A stretch of 64,000 nucleotides of DNA from Mitsuaria sp. GD03876 (lineage in GTDB: Bacteria > Pseudomonadota > Gammaproteobacteria > Burkholderiales > Burkholderiaceae_C). Numbering within the stretch: the stretch's first letter is position 1; every line of letters starts with the position of its first letter. The position numbers were made by a program, and so were the translations under genes. Shown piece by piece: positions 52,010 through 60,710 of the stretch. Location of the stretch: NCBI RefSeq assembly GCF_029840635.1, contig NZ_JAOCCU010000005.1:1-64000 (forward strand). The letters are read 5' to 3'. The notes under the pieces were generated by a model, which saw only the letters and a list, made by a program, of their open reading frames with translations, was not told the origin of the DNA and ran no database searches.

Positions 52010-54313
52010 ATGACCGACACGATCCTGAGCCCGCTCGAGCGGGCCGCCTCCGACGCCGCGGGCATGGCCGCGGCCCCGGCGATGCCGATGACCACGACGA
52101 CACCCACGGCGATCCCGGCGCCCTCCCCCGATCCCTGGCAGGCGATGGCCAACGCGCCGGACGCCTCCGCCGCCAGCGCCTGGCTCGACGCGCCCGCGCA
52201 GGCGGCCGCGCACGGCGCGGCCCATGCCGGCGCATCGGCCGGCTTCCACCTTCAGCAGCTGTGGGACGGCTCGTTGCCGATCGCGGCCTGGATCAACCAG
52301 GGCCTGGGCTGGGCGGTGGAACAGGCGCGGCCGTTCTTCCAGACGGTGCGGCTGCCCATCGACGCGACGCTGCATTCGGTGCAATCGCTGCTGACCGGAC
52401 TGCCGGCGCTGCCGGCGATCGGCGTGCTGGGCCTGCTGGCCTGGCAGTTCGCCGGGGCGCGCGTGGCGATCTGCACGGTGCTGTCGATGGCGGTGGTGGC
52501 GATGCTCGGGATCTGGCCGGAGGCGATGGTGACGTTGTCGCTGGTGCTGACCTCGCTGGTGTTCTGCGTGCTGGTCGGCCTGCCGCTGGGCGTGCTGCTG
52601 GCCAGCAGCGACCGCGCGCAACGCTGGATGCGGCCGCTGCTGGACGCGATGCAGACGACGCCGGCCTTCGTCTACCTGGTGCCGGTGGTGATGCTGTTCG
52701 GCATCGGCGACGTGCCGGGCGTGATCGTGACCATCGTCTTCGCGGTGGCGCCGCTGGCGCGGCTCACCAGCCTGGGCCTGCGCCAGGTGCGGCCCGACCT
52801 GATCGAGGCCGCGCGCTCCTACGGCGCGTCGCCGTGGCAGATGCTGGTCAAGGTCAAGCTGCCGTTGGCGATGCCCTCGATCCTCGCGGGCGTGAACCAG
52901 GCGCTGATGCTGTCGCTGTCGATGGTGGTGATCGCGTCGATGATCGCGGTCGGCGGGCTGGGACAGATGGTGCTGCGCGGCATCGGCCGGCTGGACATGG
53001 GCCTGGCGACGATCGGCGGCGTGGGCATCGTGCTGCTGGCCATCACGCTGGACCGCCTGACGCAAGCCGTCGCGCGGCCGCGCCGCGGCCATGCACGCTG
53101 GTGGCGCACCGGGCCGGTCGGCCTGCTGCTGCGGCCGCTGGGCGGCCTCCCGGCCCACGCGCCGCGCGCCGCGACGGCGCTGCTGGTCGCGCTGGGACTG
53201 GCGCCGCAGGTGCGCGCGCAAATGCCGGAACCGGCACCGGCACCGATTGCTGCCTCCCCCGCATCGGTGGCATCGGCATCGGCATCGGCATCGGCATCGG
53301 CATCGGCAGCGGCAGCGGCAGCGGCAGCGGCGTCGGTGGCGGCGTCACCGGCCTCGCTGCCGGCGCCGTCCACCGCGCCCGCGGTCGACGCGCCCTTGCC
53401 CGGCCGCGGCATCACGGTGCAGCCGCTGAAGAGTTCGCTCGCCGAGGAGGCGTTTCAGACGCTGCTGGTGTCGCGCGCGCTGGAACGGCTGGGCTACACG
53501 GTGCGGCCGATGAAGGATCTGGAGCCCGCGACCGAGCACCTGGCCATCGCCAACGGCGATGCGACCTTCATGGCCAACCACTGGCGGCAACTGCACGAGG
53601 ACTTCTATCGCAACAGCGGCGGCGACGCGAAGCTCGCGCGCGCCGGCACCTACGCGCAGGGCGCCGTGCAGGGTTATCTGATCGACCGCAAGACGGCGGA
53701 GCAGTACGGCATCACGCGGCTGGACCAGCTGAAGGATCCGGCGATCGCGGCGCTGTTCGATGCCGACGGCGACGGCAAGGCCGACCTGACCGGCTGCAAT
53801 CCCGGCTGGGGCTGCGAGCTGGCGATCGAACGCCACCTGCAGGCCTACGGGCTGCGCGCCAGCGTGACGCACCGCCAGGGCAGCTACGCGGCGCTGATGG
53901 CGGACACGATCGCGCGCTTCAAGGAAGGCAAGCCGGTGCTGTACTACACCTGGACGCCGTACTGGGTCAGCGCCGTGCTGCGCCCGGGACGCGACGTGGT
54001 GTGGCTGCAGGTGCCGTTCTCGGCCTCGGTCGACGGCGCCGACACGCGGCAGGCCAACGGCAACAACTACGGCTTCGAGGCCGACGAGGAACAGATCGTC
54101 GCCAATCGCGCGTTCGTCGAGCAGAACCCGGCGGCGGGTCGGCTGTTCTCGGCGATGCGGCTGCCGATCGCCGACATCAACGCGCAGAACCTGCGCATGA
54201 GCGAGGGCGCGAACTCGGCGCAGGACGTCGAGCGCCACGTCGACGGCTGGATCCGCGCGCACCAGGCGATCTTCGACGGCTGGATCGAGACGGCGCTGCG
54301 CGCGCCGGAGTGA
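52010..54313 (+). CDS. Fused permease and substrate-binding protein of a betaine/proline-type ABC importer (ProW-ProX)
   Basis: 767 residues. N-terminal Ala/Pro/Thr region, then the ProW permease (about 105-355) with the EAA loop [20 protein letters not shown]. An Ala/Ser linker (about 415-445) is encoded by GCATCG and GCAGCG repeats at 53270-53329. The C-terminal binding domain starts about residue 464 ([20 protein letters not shown]) with the ligand-aromatic segments [25 protein letters not shown] and [14 protein letters not shown]. In most species the two are separate proteins; fusions are known in this transporter family. GGGAG before ATG 52010. Confidence 0.93.
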   Translation: MTDTILSPLERAASDAAGMAAAPAMPMTTTTPTAIPAPSPDPWQAMANAPDASAASAWLDAPAQAAAHGAAHAGASAGFHLQQLWDGSLPIAAWINQGLGWAVEQARPFFQTVRLPIDATLHSVQSLLTGLPALPAIGVLGLLAWQFAGARVAICTVLSMAVVAMLGIWPEAMVTLSLVLTSLVFCVLVGLPLGVLLASSDRAQRWMRPLLDAMQTTPAFVYLVPVVMLFGIGDVPGVIVTIVFAVAPLARLTSLGLRQVRPDLIEAARSYGASPWQMLVKVKLPLAMPSILAGVNQALMLSLSMVVIASMIAVGGLGQMVLRGIGRLDMGLATIGGVGIVLLAITLDRLTQAVARPRRGHARWWRTGPVGLLLRPLGGLPAHAPRAATALLVALGLAPQVRAQMPEPAPAPIAASPASVASASASASASASAAAAAAAAASVAASPASLPAPSTAPAVDAPLPGRGITVQPLKSSLAEEAFQTLLVSRALERLGYTVRPMKDLEPATEHLAIANGDATFMANHWRQLHEDFYRNSGGDAKLARAGTYAQGAVQGYLIDRKTAEQYGITRLDQLKDPAIAALFDADGDGKADLTGCNPGWGCELAIERHLQAYGLRASVTHRQGSYAALMADTIARFKEGKPVLYYTWTPYWVSAVLRPGRDVVWLQVPFSASVDGADTRQANGNNYGFEADEEQIVANRAFVEQNPAAGRLFSAMRLPIADINAQNLRMSEGANSAQDVERHVDGWIRAHQAIFDGWIETALRAPE
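53270..53329. repeat. GCATCG/GCAGCG hexanucleotide array in the transporter linker
   Basis: GCATCG six times (53270-53305), then GCAGCG four times (53306-53329), in frame as Ala-Ser and Ala-Ala pairs. It connects the permease to the binding domain. Slippage would change the tether by two residues per unit without frameshift. Confidence 0.9.
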
Positions 54314-54421
54314 CCGCGGCGCCGTTTGGCCGTTTCGCGCGATCGATTGGCGCGATCGGGAGCGCGCCGTCGCGGCGGTCCTGAGATCCTTCCCGGCAGT
54401 TCTTTGCTGTCAGGAAACCTC

Positions 54422-54832
54422 ATGTGGATCGATGATTCCCGCGCCCCGTTCGTGTTCCTCCGCGCCGATGTCCCCGCCGACACCGGCATCGAGGCGCAGT
54501 TCGAGCAACTGCTCGCCCGCGAGCGCCGCTTCGTGCTGCTCACCGACCACTCGCCCGGCGACCACCACGACGAATCCGCCGAGGAACGCCGCGCGAAAGC
54601 GCTCTTCATCAAGCGGGTGAAGGACCGGCTGCGGCAATGGTGCGTCGGGATGATCGTCATCGAGCGCGGCGATCCGCTGCCCAAGGCGGCGCGCCTGGCG
54701 GCCGCGGCGGCGAGCAAGGCCTTCGGCTTCTCGATGGGCTTCGTCAGCAGCGAGGACGAAGGCCTGCGCCAGGGCCAGGCGTGGCTGGACGCGCGCGATA
54801 CGCCGCCGGTGTCGCCCCGAACGTCCGCTTGA
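54422..54832 (+). CDS. Conserved hypothetical protein, 136 residues
   Basis: Starts MWIDDSRAPFVFLRADVPAD, then RRFVLLTDHSPGDHHDESAE, WCVGMIVIERGDPLPKAARL and FGFSMGFVSSEDEGLRQGQA. It looks like a soluble alpha/beta single-domain protein. AGGA seven bases before ATG 54422. Its last 89 bases overlap the convergent AraC gene. No family name recognised. Confidence 0.75.
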   Translation: MWIDDSRAPFVFLRADVPADTGIEAQFEQLLARERRFVLLTDHSPGDHHDESAEERRAKALFIKRVKDRLRQWCVGMIVIERGDPLPKAARLAAAAASKAFGFSMGFVSSEDEGLRQGQAWLDARDTPPVSPRTSA

Positions 54833-55562
54833 ACAGCGTGATGAACGCGGTGGGCGTCGCGTAGCCGAGCGTCAGCGCGATCGCCGTCACCGGCTCGCCG
54901 ACGGCCAGCAGCTCCAACGCCCGCAGCAGGCGCACGCGCTGTCGCCAGGTGCTGAAGTTGAAGCCGGTCTCGAGGACGAAGCGGCGGCTCAGCGTGCGGA
55001 CGCTGACGGCGGCCCAGCTCGCCCAGTCCTCCAGGCCGCGCGCGTCGGCCGGGTCGGCGATCAGCGCCCGGGCGATGCGAAGAAGACGGGGGTCCCGCGG
55101 GAGCGGCAGGCCGAAGGCCTCGACCGGCAGGCTGCGGATCTCGTCGAGGATGACGGCCGCCACGTGGCCGGCCGCGGCGTCGAGCGGCCCCGGTGGCCAG
55201 CCGCTGGCGCGCTGCACCGCCTCGCGCAGCAGCCCGGACACGCGCAGCGTGCAGGGCCGCGGCGGGAGGCTGTCGCACGCGGATTCGGCGACGAAGACGC
55301 TCCAGCCCTCGAAGGGGCCGTGCGAGCGGGCCGAGTGCTCGAGGCGCGGCGGCAGCCACACCGCATGGATGGCGGGAACGACCCAGAGGGCACCCTCCAC
55401 GCCCACCGACAGCAAGCCGCGCAGCGAGCCGAAGAGCTGGCCGCGGGCGTGGCGATGGGGCTGCTGGAGGAACTCGGCCTCCTGGAGGCGCCCCGCGGCG
55501 ACGATGACGACGGGGCCGTCGGGCGCGTCGAGCAAGGCGGGATCGAGGGACAGGTCGGCCAT
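54744..55562 (-). CDS. AraC-family transcriptional regulator
   Basis: 272 residues. N-terminal cupin-like sensor domain (QQPHRHARGQLFGSLRGLLS, HAVWLPPRLEHSARSHG) and C-terminal double HTH (about 170-260): DWASWAAVSVRTLSRRFVLE TGFNFSTWRQRVRLLRALEL and VTAIALTLGYATPTAFITLF KRTFGATPAAYR. Similar to NimR-like regulators. Upstream (55563-55653) lies a GCAGCCTT repeat tract. Target and ligand unknown. Confidence 0.93.
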   Translation of the reverse strand: MADLSLDPALLDAPDGPVVIVAAGRLQEAEFLQQPHRHARGQLFGSLRGLLSVGVEGALWVVPAIHAVWLPPRLEHSARSHGPFEGWSVFVAESACDSLPPRPCTLRVSGLLREAVQRASGWPPGPLDAAAGHVAAVILDEIRSLPVEAFGLPLPRDPRLLRIARALIADPADARGLEDWASWAAVSVRTLSRRFVLETGFNFSTWRQRVRLLRALELLAVGEPVTAIALTLGYATPTAFITLFKRTFGATPAAYRARPATPGPGAGLRPRC

Positions 55563-55653
55563 GGGTGCCGGCGAGCATAGCCGTCACCGCGTGGCGTCCA
55601 TCTCGCGGCGCGGCCGGCCGATCGCTCGAATCGGCCAAACCGCGCTGCCGCCT

Positions 55654-55701
55654 GCAGCCTTGCAGCCTTGCAGCCTTGCAGCCTTGCAGCCTTGCAGCCT
55701 T
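55654..55701. repeat. Six tandem copies of GCAGCCTT upstream of the AraC gene
   Basis: Exact 8-bp units from 55654 to 55701, in the 229-base gap between the AraC gene (minus) and the CzcE-like gene (minus). An 8-bp unit would shift a frame if coding, but no gene was found here. Copy number may vary. Confidence 0.9.
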
Positions 55702-55791
55702 GCCGTGCTGCCGGCTGACCCGGCAGCCGGCCGGGTGGATACGCCGCAGTCCATCGGAGCCGCGGCGCGGAGGCCGGGAGGCCTCGGGCGA

Positions 55792-56136
55792 TCAGGCGCG
55801 TTCGCCGTCGTTCTTCTCGACGTGGACGGTGAAGGGCTTGGTGACGAAGCCGGCGGGCGCGATCTTGGCCAGGTCCACCGAGCGGTGGCCGACGACATCG
55901 AACTTCCAGGTGAAGCTCTTGTCGCCCTGGCGGAACTGCACCGTCTGGCCGCAGACGATGTCCAGCGACTGGCGGGCGTTCAGGTCGACGACGACATCCG
56001 CCTTCGCGCCGGCGAACGGCACGCCGTAGACGGAGTTGCCGTTCATCAGACGCTCGGACGACTGGGCGGCGGCGGGGCCGGCGATGCCGGCGAACAGACC
56101 GGTGGCGACGGCGATCAGGGCGATGGTGCGGGTCAT
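55792..56136 (-). CDS. CzcE-family periplasmic metal-binding protein
   Basis: 114 residues. Signal peptide MTRTIALIAVATGLFAGIAG ending AAA. The mature domain VVVDLNARQSLDIVCGQTVQ, FRQGDKSFTWKFDVVGHRSV DLAKIAPAGFV and TKPFTVHVEK matches the CzcE pattern (a copper-binding protein of the Czc system). It is the first gene downstream of the bufferin operon on the same strand, separated by a GCGTG repeat. Suggested role: periplasmic copper or zinc binding. Confidence 0.85.
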   Translation of the reverse strand: MTRTIALIAVATGLFAGIAGPAAAQSSERLMNGNSVYGVPFAGAKADVVVDLNARQSLDIVCGQTVQFRQGDKSFTWKFDVVGHRSVDLAKIAPAGFVTKPFTVHVEKNDGERA

Positions 56137-56335
56137 GGTGAAGTCCTCTTCGCGGTGGACCGGCGCTCCCGTTGAGCTCCTACGTCATCCACCATGAGAC
56201 GCACTGTAGAAACCAGGCGTTGTCGCGCCGCATGGCGGTTCGATGACAAGTTCGTCAGCCTCCGCATCCGCTGACATCGATGACACGACCCTTCGTGTCG
56301 CCAAGCAGGTTGAGCAGATGATGCGCCGCACTTCG

Positions 56336-56370
56336 GCGTGGCGTGGCGTGGCGTGGCGTGGCGTGGCGTG
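56336..56370. repeat. GCGTG pentanucleotide array (seven copies)
   Basis: Seven exact GCGTG units, 56336-56370, between the bufC-like gene's end (56388) and the CzcE-like gene. No gene in the gap 56137-56387. The C-terminus of bufC ends 17 bases away. Possible slippage site. Confidence 0.9.
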
Positions 56371-56387
56371 GTGGCCGTGGGCGCCGC

Positions 56388-57170
56388 TCAGCGAGCGAGC
56401 AATTCCTCGTCGACCCAGCGGCGCAGCAGCATGCCCATCTCCGCGGCGACGTTCAGCTCGGGCCGCGCTTCGGCCAGGTCCGCGCACGTCTCGGCGAACG
56501 TGCGACCCGAAGCCACGGCGTTCAGCGCCAGGGACTCGAGCGGCCCAAGGCTTCTGAAGTGCGGGGAATGGCCGCGCCGCCAGATCAGCAGGTCCAGCGG
56601 CGTCGCCAGCGCTTGCGCGGCGGGCGGCGTCTCGTCGCCGTCGAGCGCCTGCCACAGCGCCAGCGTGTTGAAGGACTGCTTCAGGCGCCCAAAGCTGGGC
56701 GGCAGCTGAAGTCGCAGCTCGGCCCAATCCTCGGGCGCCAGCGCAGCCAGGTCGGGCATCGTGAGCACCGGCGCATCGCCGGCATCGAAGGCGCTCCGAA
56801 GCGCCCAGTCCAGCGCGGCCAGTTCGGCGATCTCGCCATCGTCCGGCCACCGCCGCGAGAGCCACGAGGCGAAGTCCGCGCCATACCAGCGCAGACTGAA
56901 GTGCGCCGAGCCGTGGACCTCGACGAAGGCCAGCGCCTCGCGCTCGAACCATTCGTCGCCGAGGTACCGGCGCGTATGCCCGTAGCTGTCCGCCAGCGTG
57001 TCGTGCAGCCGCGCGCGATAGGCATGGTGGTAGATGGACAGGCGTCGCTCCGCGGGGAGGCCGGAACCCCGACGCAGCCGGGTGTCGATCAGGCTCGGTT
57101 GCCCGATCAGGTAGTCCTGCAGGGACCGCTGCAGGTCCAGGAGCCGAGAGGCCTGCTCGACGGCGTTCAT
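56388..57170 (-). CDS. bufC: BufC/HvfC-like DUF2063 partner protein
   Basis: 260 residues. The DUF2063 N-terminal domain ([55 protein letters not shown]) binds the BufB/MNIO enzyme and presents the precursor peptide. The C-terminal half is helical. It overlaps the bufB stop by four bases (ATGA). Part of the bufferin operon that makes thio-oxazole-type copper-binding peptides. Confidence 0.93.
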   Translation of the reverse strand: MNAVEQASRLLDLQRSLQDYLIGQPSLIDTRLRRGSGLPAERRLSIYHHAYRARLHDTLADSYGHTRRYLGDEWFEREALAFVEVHGSAHFSLRWYGADFASWLSRRWPDDGEIAELAALDWALRSAFDAGDAPVLTMPDLAALAPEDWAELRLQLPPSFGRLKQSFNTLALWQALDGDETPPAAQALATPLDLLIWRRGHSPHFRSLGPLESLALNAVASGRTFAETCADLAEARPELNVAAEMGMLLRRWVDEELLAR

Positions 57171-58036
57171 GCGGCCTTCCTTCCGGCGTCGCCGGGCCAG
57201 GCGGCCGCGGTGATCACGCGGGCCTGGTCGAGTTCCGTCAGCAGTTCCGACAGCGGCGGGATGTGGTCGTCCCGTTCGATCATCGTCGCCACCGGGCCGA
57301 ATCGCCGGAGGGCCTCGGCGTACAGCTGCCACACCGGCGGGGCCACCGGCTGGTCGTGCGTGTCGATCAGATGGTCGCCGTGGTCGCTGTGGCCGGCCAC
57401 GTGGATCTGCTGCACGCGCCCGGCAGGCAGGGCGTCGAGGTAGGCGAGCGCGTCGAATCCGTGATTCACCGCGCTCACATGGATGTTGTTGACGTCGACC
57501 AGCAGCAGGCAGTCGGCACGTCGCGCGACCTCGGCCACGAACTGCGCTTCGGTCAGGCTGGAGTCCGCGTAGTCGAGATAGCTGGAGACGTTCTCCACCA
57601 CCAGCCGGCGGCCGAGCGCGTCCTGCGCCTGACCGATGTTGCGCACCACCACCCGCAGCGCCTCGTCCGTGTAGGGCAAGGGCAGCAGGTCGTGCAGCTG
57701 GCGGCCGTGCGCGCCGGTCCAGCACAGGTGATCGGACACCCACAGCGGCTCGACGCGACGGGCCAGCGACGCCAGCTGCCGCAGGTAGTCCGCATCCAGA
57801 CCCGCCACGGCGCCCAGGTTCATCGAGACGCCGTGCATCACCATCGGGTAGCGCGCGCGGATGCCGTCCAGCATGGCCAGGGGCTTGCCGCCGGGCACGA
57901 GGTAGTTCTCCGCGATCACCTCCAGCCAGTCGACCGGCTGCGGCGCGGCCAGGAAGTCTCGATAGTGCGTGCTGCGCAGGCCCAGGCCGAAGCCCGGGCT
58001 CGGCTGTGCGACGCGCGCGACGGGTCCGGGCTTCAT
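57167..58036 (-). CDS. bufB: BufB/MNIO-family (DUF692) peptide-modifying enzyme
   Basis: 289 residues. TIM-barrel iron oxidase that converts cysteines of BufA into heterocycles. Metal ligands are visible in [53 protein letters not shown] and DTHDQPV. All expected His/Asp/Glu positions seem present. Starts four bases after the bufA stop. Confidence 0.94.
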   Translation of the reverse strand: MKPGPVARVAQPSPGFGLGLRSTHYRDFLAAPQPVDWLEVIAENYLVPGGKPLAMLDGIRARYPMVMHGVSMNLGAVAGLDADYLRQLASLARRVEPLWVSDHLCWTGAHGRQLHDLLPLPYTDEALRVVVRNIGQAQDALGRRLVVENVSSYLDYADSSLTEAQFVAEVARRADCLLLVDVNNIHVSAVNHGFDALAYLDALPAGRVQQIHVAGHSDHGDHLIDTHDQPVAPPVWQLYAEALRRFGPVATMIERDDHIPPLSELLTELDQARVITAAAWPGDAGRKAA

Positions 58037-58040
58037 GGGC

Positions 58041-58328
58041 TTACTTCTTCGCGGCCAGGTCGCCGATCGTGCCGCCCGCGCTCAGGCACGACGCCGCGTC
58101 CATGCCCTTGAAGCTGTGGCCCTTGCAGGCGTTCTGGCCCTTGCAGGCGTTCTCCGTGGTCTTGCAGTCCGCGTTGCCCTTGCACTCGTGCACGCCGTAG
58201 CAATGCACCTTGTCGCTGGCGGCCACGGCCAGGCCGCTGCTGCCCTGGGGAGCGGGCGCCGCCTGGACGGACAGGGCGAACATGGCGGCGGCGGCGGCCA
58301 GGGCGGCGGATTGGGTCTTGCTGATCAT
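58041..58328 (-). CDS. bufA: Bufferin precursor peptide (BufA2-type)
   Basis: 95 residues. Signal peptide (about 1-23, [16 protein letters not shown]). The mature peptide has six Cys (43, 49, 55, 62, 68, 81) in the pattern [22 protein letters not shown] and a final Cys, matching BufA2-type copper-buffering metallophores. ATG 58328 is preceded by GGAG; a GTG nine bases up is an alternative. It leads the bufA-bufB-bufC operon. Confidence 0.93.
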   Translation of the reverse strand: MISKTQSAALAAAAAMFALSVQAAPAPQGSSGLAVAASDKVHCYGVHECKGNADCKTTENACKGQNACKGHSFKGMDAASCLSAGGTIGDLAAKK

Positions 58329-58461
58329 GGGATGCACTCCGAAAGAAGGTTCAGGTTGATGAAACGGAGCGCTCCTGCGCGTTCCGCACCCTGCTATTCG
58401 TCGTGGCCGCCGCCGAAGTTACAGCGCCCGGAAAATTTCTGCGAAGGCGCGCCCGGACAGC

Positions 58462-60027
58462 TCAGGGGAGCGCCTGCGCTTGCGGCCGCCCCGCCGACAC
58501 CGTGAACCCCACCGTCGTCACGCCCGCCTCCGATCGCGCCGACGCCTGGCCGCCGTGCATGCGCGCGATGGCCGCGACGATCGACAGGCCCAGGCCGTGA
58601 TGCCGGCTCGCGTCGACCCGCGAGCGGTCGGCGCGATAGAAGCGGTCGAACAAGCGCGGCAGGTGTTCCGGCGGAATGGCGCTGCCTTCATTGCTCACGC
58701 CGATCCAGAGTTCACCGGACCGGTCGTCCTCGCCGTGCTCGCCATGCTCGCCGTGCTCGCCGTGCCCCCCATCACGGCCGTGCTCCGCATGGCGGCTGCG
58801 ATCCGCGAGGCCGCTGCGTTCCGCGAGGCCGCCGTGTTCGCCCTGCCCGGCCGGCCCGATGTCCACGACGATCTCCGACCCCGGCCGCGCGTACCGCGTG
58901 GCATTCCCGACGAGGTTCGAGATCGCCCGTTGCAGCAGCCCCGCGTCCACGCTCGCGCCGGCCTGTCCGCGCACCGTCGCCGTCACCCCGGCCTGGCGCA
59001 GCGAGGCCTCGTGATAGTCGAGCACCTCCGCCGCCAGCTCATGCAGCGCGAGCCGCGCCTCCCGGCTCGCCTGCGCGCCGCGCTGCGCGTTGGCCAGGAA
59101 CAGCATGTCCCCGACGATGCGCGCGATCCGCCGCAGCTCCTCCAGGTTGGACGCCAGCGTCTCGCGCAGCGCCTCCGGCGACCTCGGCCGCCTGAGCGCG
59201 AACTCGCAGCTGTTGATCAGGATCGAGATCGGCGTGTTGAGCTCATGCGCGACATCGGCATTGAAGGACTCCATCTGCCCGTACGCCCCCGCCAGCCGGT
59301 CCAGCAGGTCGTTGAACTGCGCGATCAGCGGCTGCAGTTCCTCGACCTGGTCGCGGCCGTCCAGCCGCAGATGCAGCCGGTCCGCGCTCACCGCGGCGAT
59401 CTGCCCGACCAGCGCGCGCAGCGGCGTCAGCTCGCGCCGCACGCCGATCGCCGCGCCCGCCGCCAGCACCAGCGAGCCGCCCAGCGCCGCCAGCACCAGC
59501 GTCCAGCCCAGCCGCGCCAGCAGCGCGTCGTCCGAGCGCTTGTCGAAGGTCAGCGTCACCGAGCCCCGGCCGCCCAGTTGCTCGGGCAGCGGCACCGCGA
59601 AACGCACCCGCTTGAGGTCGTGCCCCGCCGGCGGGCGCCGCGGCGGCGACACCAGCAACTGCCCGCCCGCGTCGGCCAGGCTCACCGTCAGCTCGTCGTG
59701 GCCGGCCAGGAAGTCGGTGAGCAGGTGCCGCACGCTCTCCAGGTCGTGCGCGCCGCGCGCCTCGGTCAGCAGGTGCTGGATGGCCTCGCGCTTCATCCGC
59801 AGCGTCTCGTCCTGCCGCCGGTCCAGCGTCAGGAAGATGACGATGTAGACGGCCAGGCAGGCCGCGCCCAGCCCCAGCATCGACTGCAGCGCGAAGCGCA
59901 GCAGCAGCCGCAAGCCCAGGCTCCCGGCATGCAGGCCCATCGCGCTCATCGGGCCCGTCGGGCCCGTCGCGCCGATCGATCCGGACGCGCGTTCGGTCGC
60001 CGCCGGGTCTCGTGCCTTGACGCTCAT
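58462..60027 (-). CDS. Heavy-metal sensor histidine kinase with a His-rich insert
   Basis: 521 residues, CusS/CopS-like. Two membrane segments (about 43-68 and 175-195) flank a periplasmic sensor; HAMP, then phosphoacceptor His261 in FNADVAHELNTPIS. N-box Asn371/Asn375 in QRAISNLVGNATRYA. Between the N-box and the G1 region, residues about 393-437 form an unusual insert with AEHGRDGGHGEHGEHGEHGE, absent from CusS. G-box LGLSIVAAIARMHGG closes the ATPase domain. ATGA overlap with the response regulator. Confidence 0.93.
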   Translation of the reverse strand: MSVKARDPAATERASGSIGATGPTGPMSAMGLHAGSLGLRLLLRFALQSMLGLGAACLAVYIVIFLTLDRRQDETLRMKREAIQHLLTEARGAHDLESVRHLLTDFLAGHDELTVSLADAGGQLLVSPPRRPPAGHDLKRVRFAVPLPEQLGGRGSVTLTFDKRSDDALLARLGWTLVLAALGGSLVLAAGAAIGVRRELTPLRALVGQIAAVSADRLHLRLDGRDQVEELQPLIAQFNDLLDRLAGAYGQMESFNADVAHELNTPISILINSCEFALRRPRSPEALRETLASNLEELRRIARIVGDMLFLANAQRGAQASREARLALHELAAEVLDYHEASLRQAGVTATVRGQAGASVDAGLLQRAISNLVGNATRYARPGSEIVVDIGPAGQGEHGGLAERSGLADRSRHAEHGRDGGHGEHGEHGEHGEDDRSGELWIGVSNEGSAIPPEHLPRLFDRFYRADRSRVDASRHHGLGLSIVAAIARMHGGQASARSEAGVTTVGFTVSAGRPQAQALP

Positions 60028-60710
60028 GCCGGCCGGTCCTCGAGCACGTAGCCCATGCCTCGCACCGTGTGCACCAGCGGCCGCTCGAAGGGCTGGTCGA
60101 CCTTCAGCCGCAGCCGCCGGATCGCGACCTCGACGACGTTGGTGTCGCTGTCGAAGTTCATGTCCCAGACCTGCTCCGCGATCTCGGTGCGGGACAGCAC
60201 CTCGCCCCGCCGCCGGATCAGCAGCGTCAGCAGCCCGAACTCCTTGACCGTCAGGTCGATCCGCTGTCCCGCGCGCGTGACCTTGCGGCGGATCGGATCG
60301 ACCTCCAGGTCCGCGACGCGGTACATCGCGCCCTCGCCCGCCGGCCGGCCGCCGGCGCGGCGGCGCAGCAGCACCTCCACCCGCGCGACCAGTTCCGAGA
60401 ACGCATAGGGCTTGGTCAGGTAGTCGTCGGCGCCCAGCCGCAGGCCCTGGACACGGTCCTCCACGCGCGAGCGCGCGGTGAGCATCAGCACCGGCACGTC
60501 GCTGCCCTGCCGGATCGCGCCGAGCATCGCCAGCCCGTCGATGCCCGGCAGCATGCCGTCCAGGATCAGCAGGTCGTAGCGGTTCACCGAGGCCAGGTGC
60601 AGCCCGTCCACGCCGTTGTGCGCGACCTCGACCGCGTAGCCCTCCTCGGTGAGGCCCTTGCGCAGGTACTCCGCGGCCTTGGCCTCGTCCTCGACGATCA
60701 GCAGCTTCAT
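60024..60710 (-). CDS. CusR/CopR-like OmpR-family response regulator
   Basis: 228 residues. Receiver domain with phosphoacceptor Asp51 (LLILDGMLPG), Thr/Lys at TAR and LTKPY, and winged-helix output domain (about 130-225, LTVKEFGLLTLLIRRRGEVL, VEVAIRRLRLKVD). It overlaps the kinase by four bases and czcA's end by four bases, so RND pump and two-component system form one transcription unit. Confidence 0.95.
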   Translation of the reverse strand: MKLLIVEDEAKAAEYLRKGLTEEGYAVEVAHNGVDGLHLASVNRYDLLILDGMLPGIDGLAMLGAIRQGSDVPVLMLTARSRVEDRVQGLRLGADDYLTKPYAFSELVARVEVLLRRRAGGRPAGEGAMYRVADLEVDPIRRKVTRAGQRIDLTVKEFGLLTLLIRRRGEVLSRTEIAEQVWDMNFDSDTNVVEVAIRRLRLKVDQPFERPLVHTVRGMGYVLEDRPA

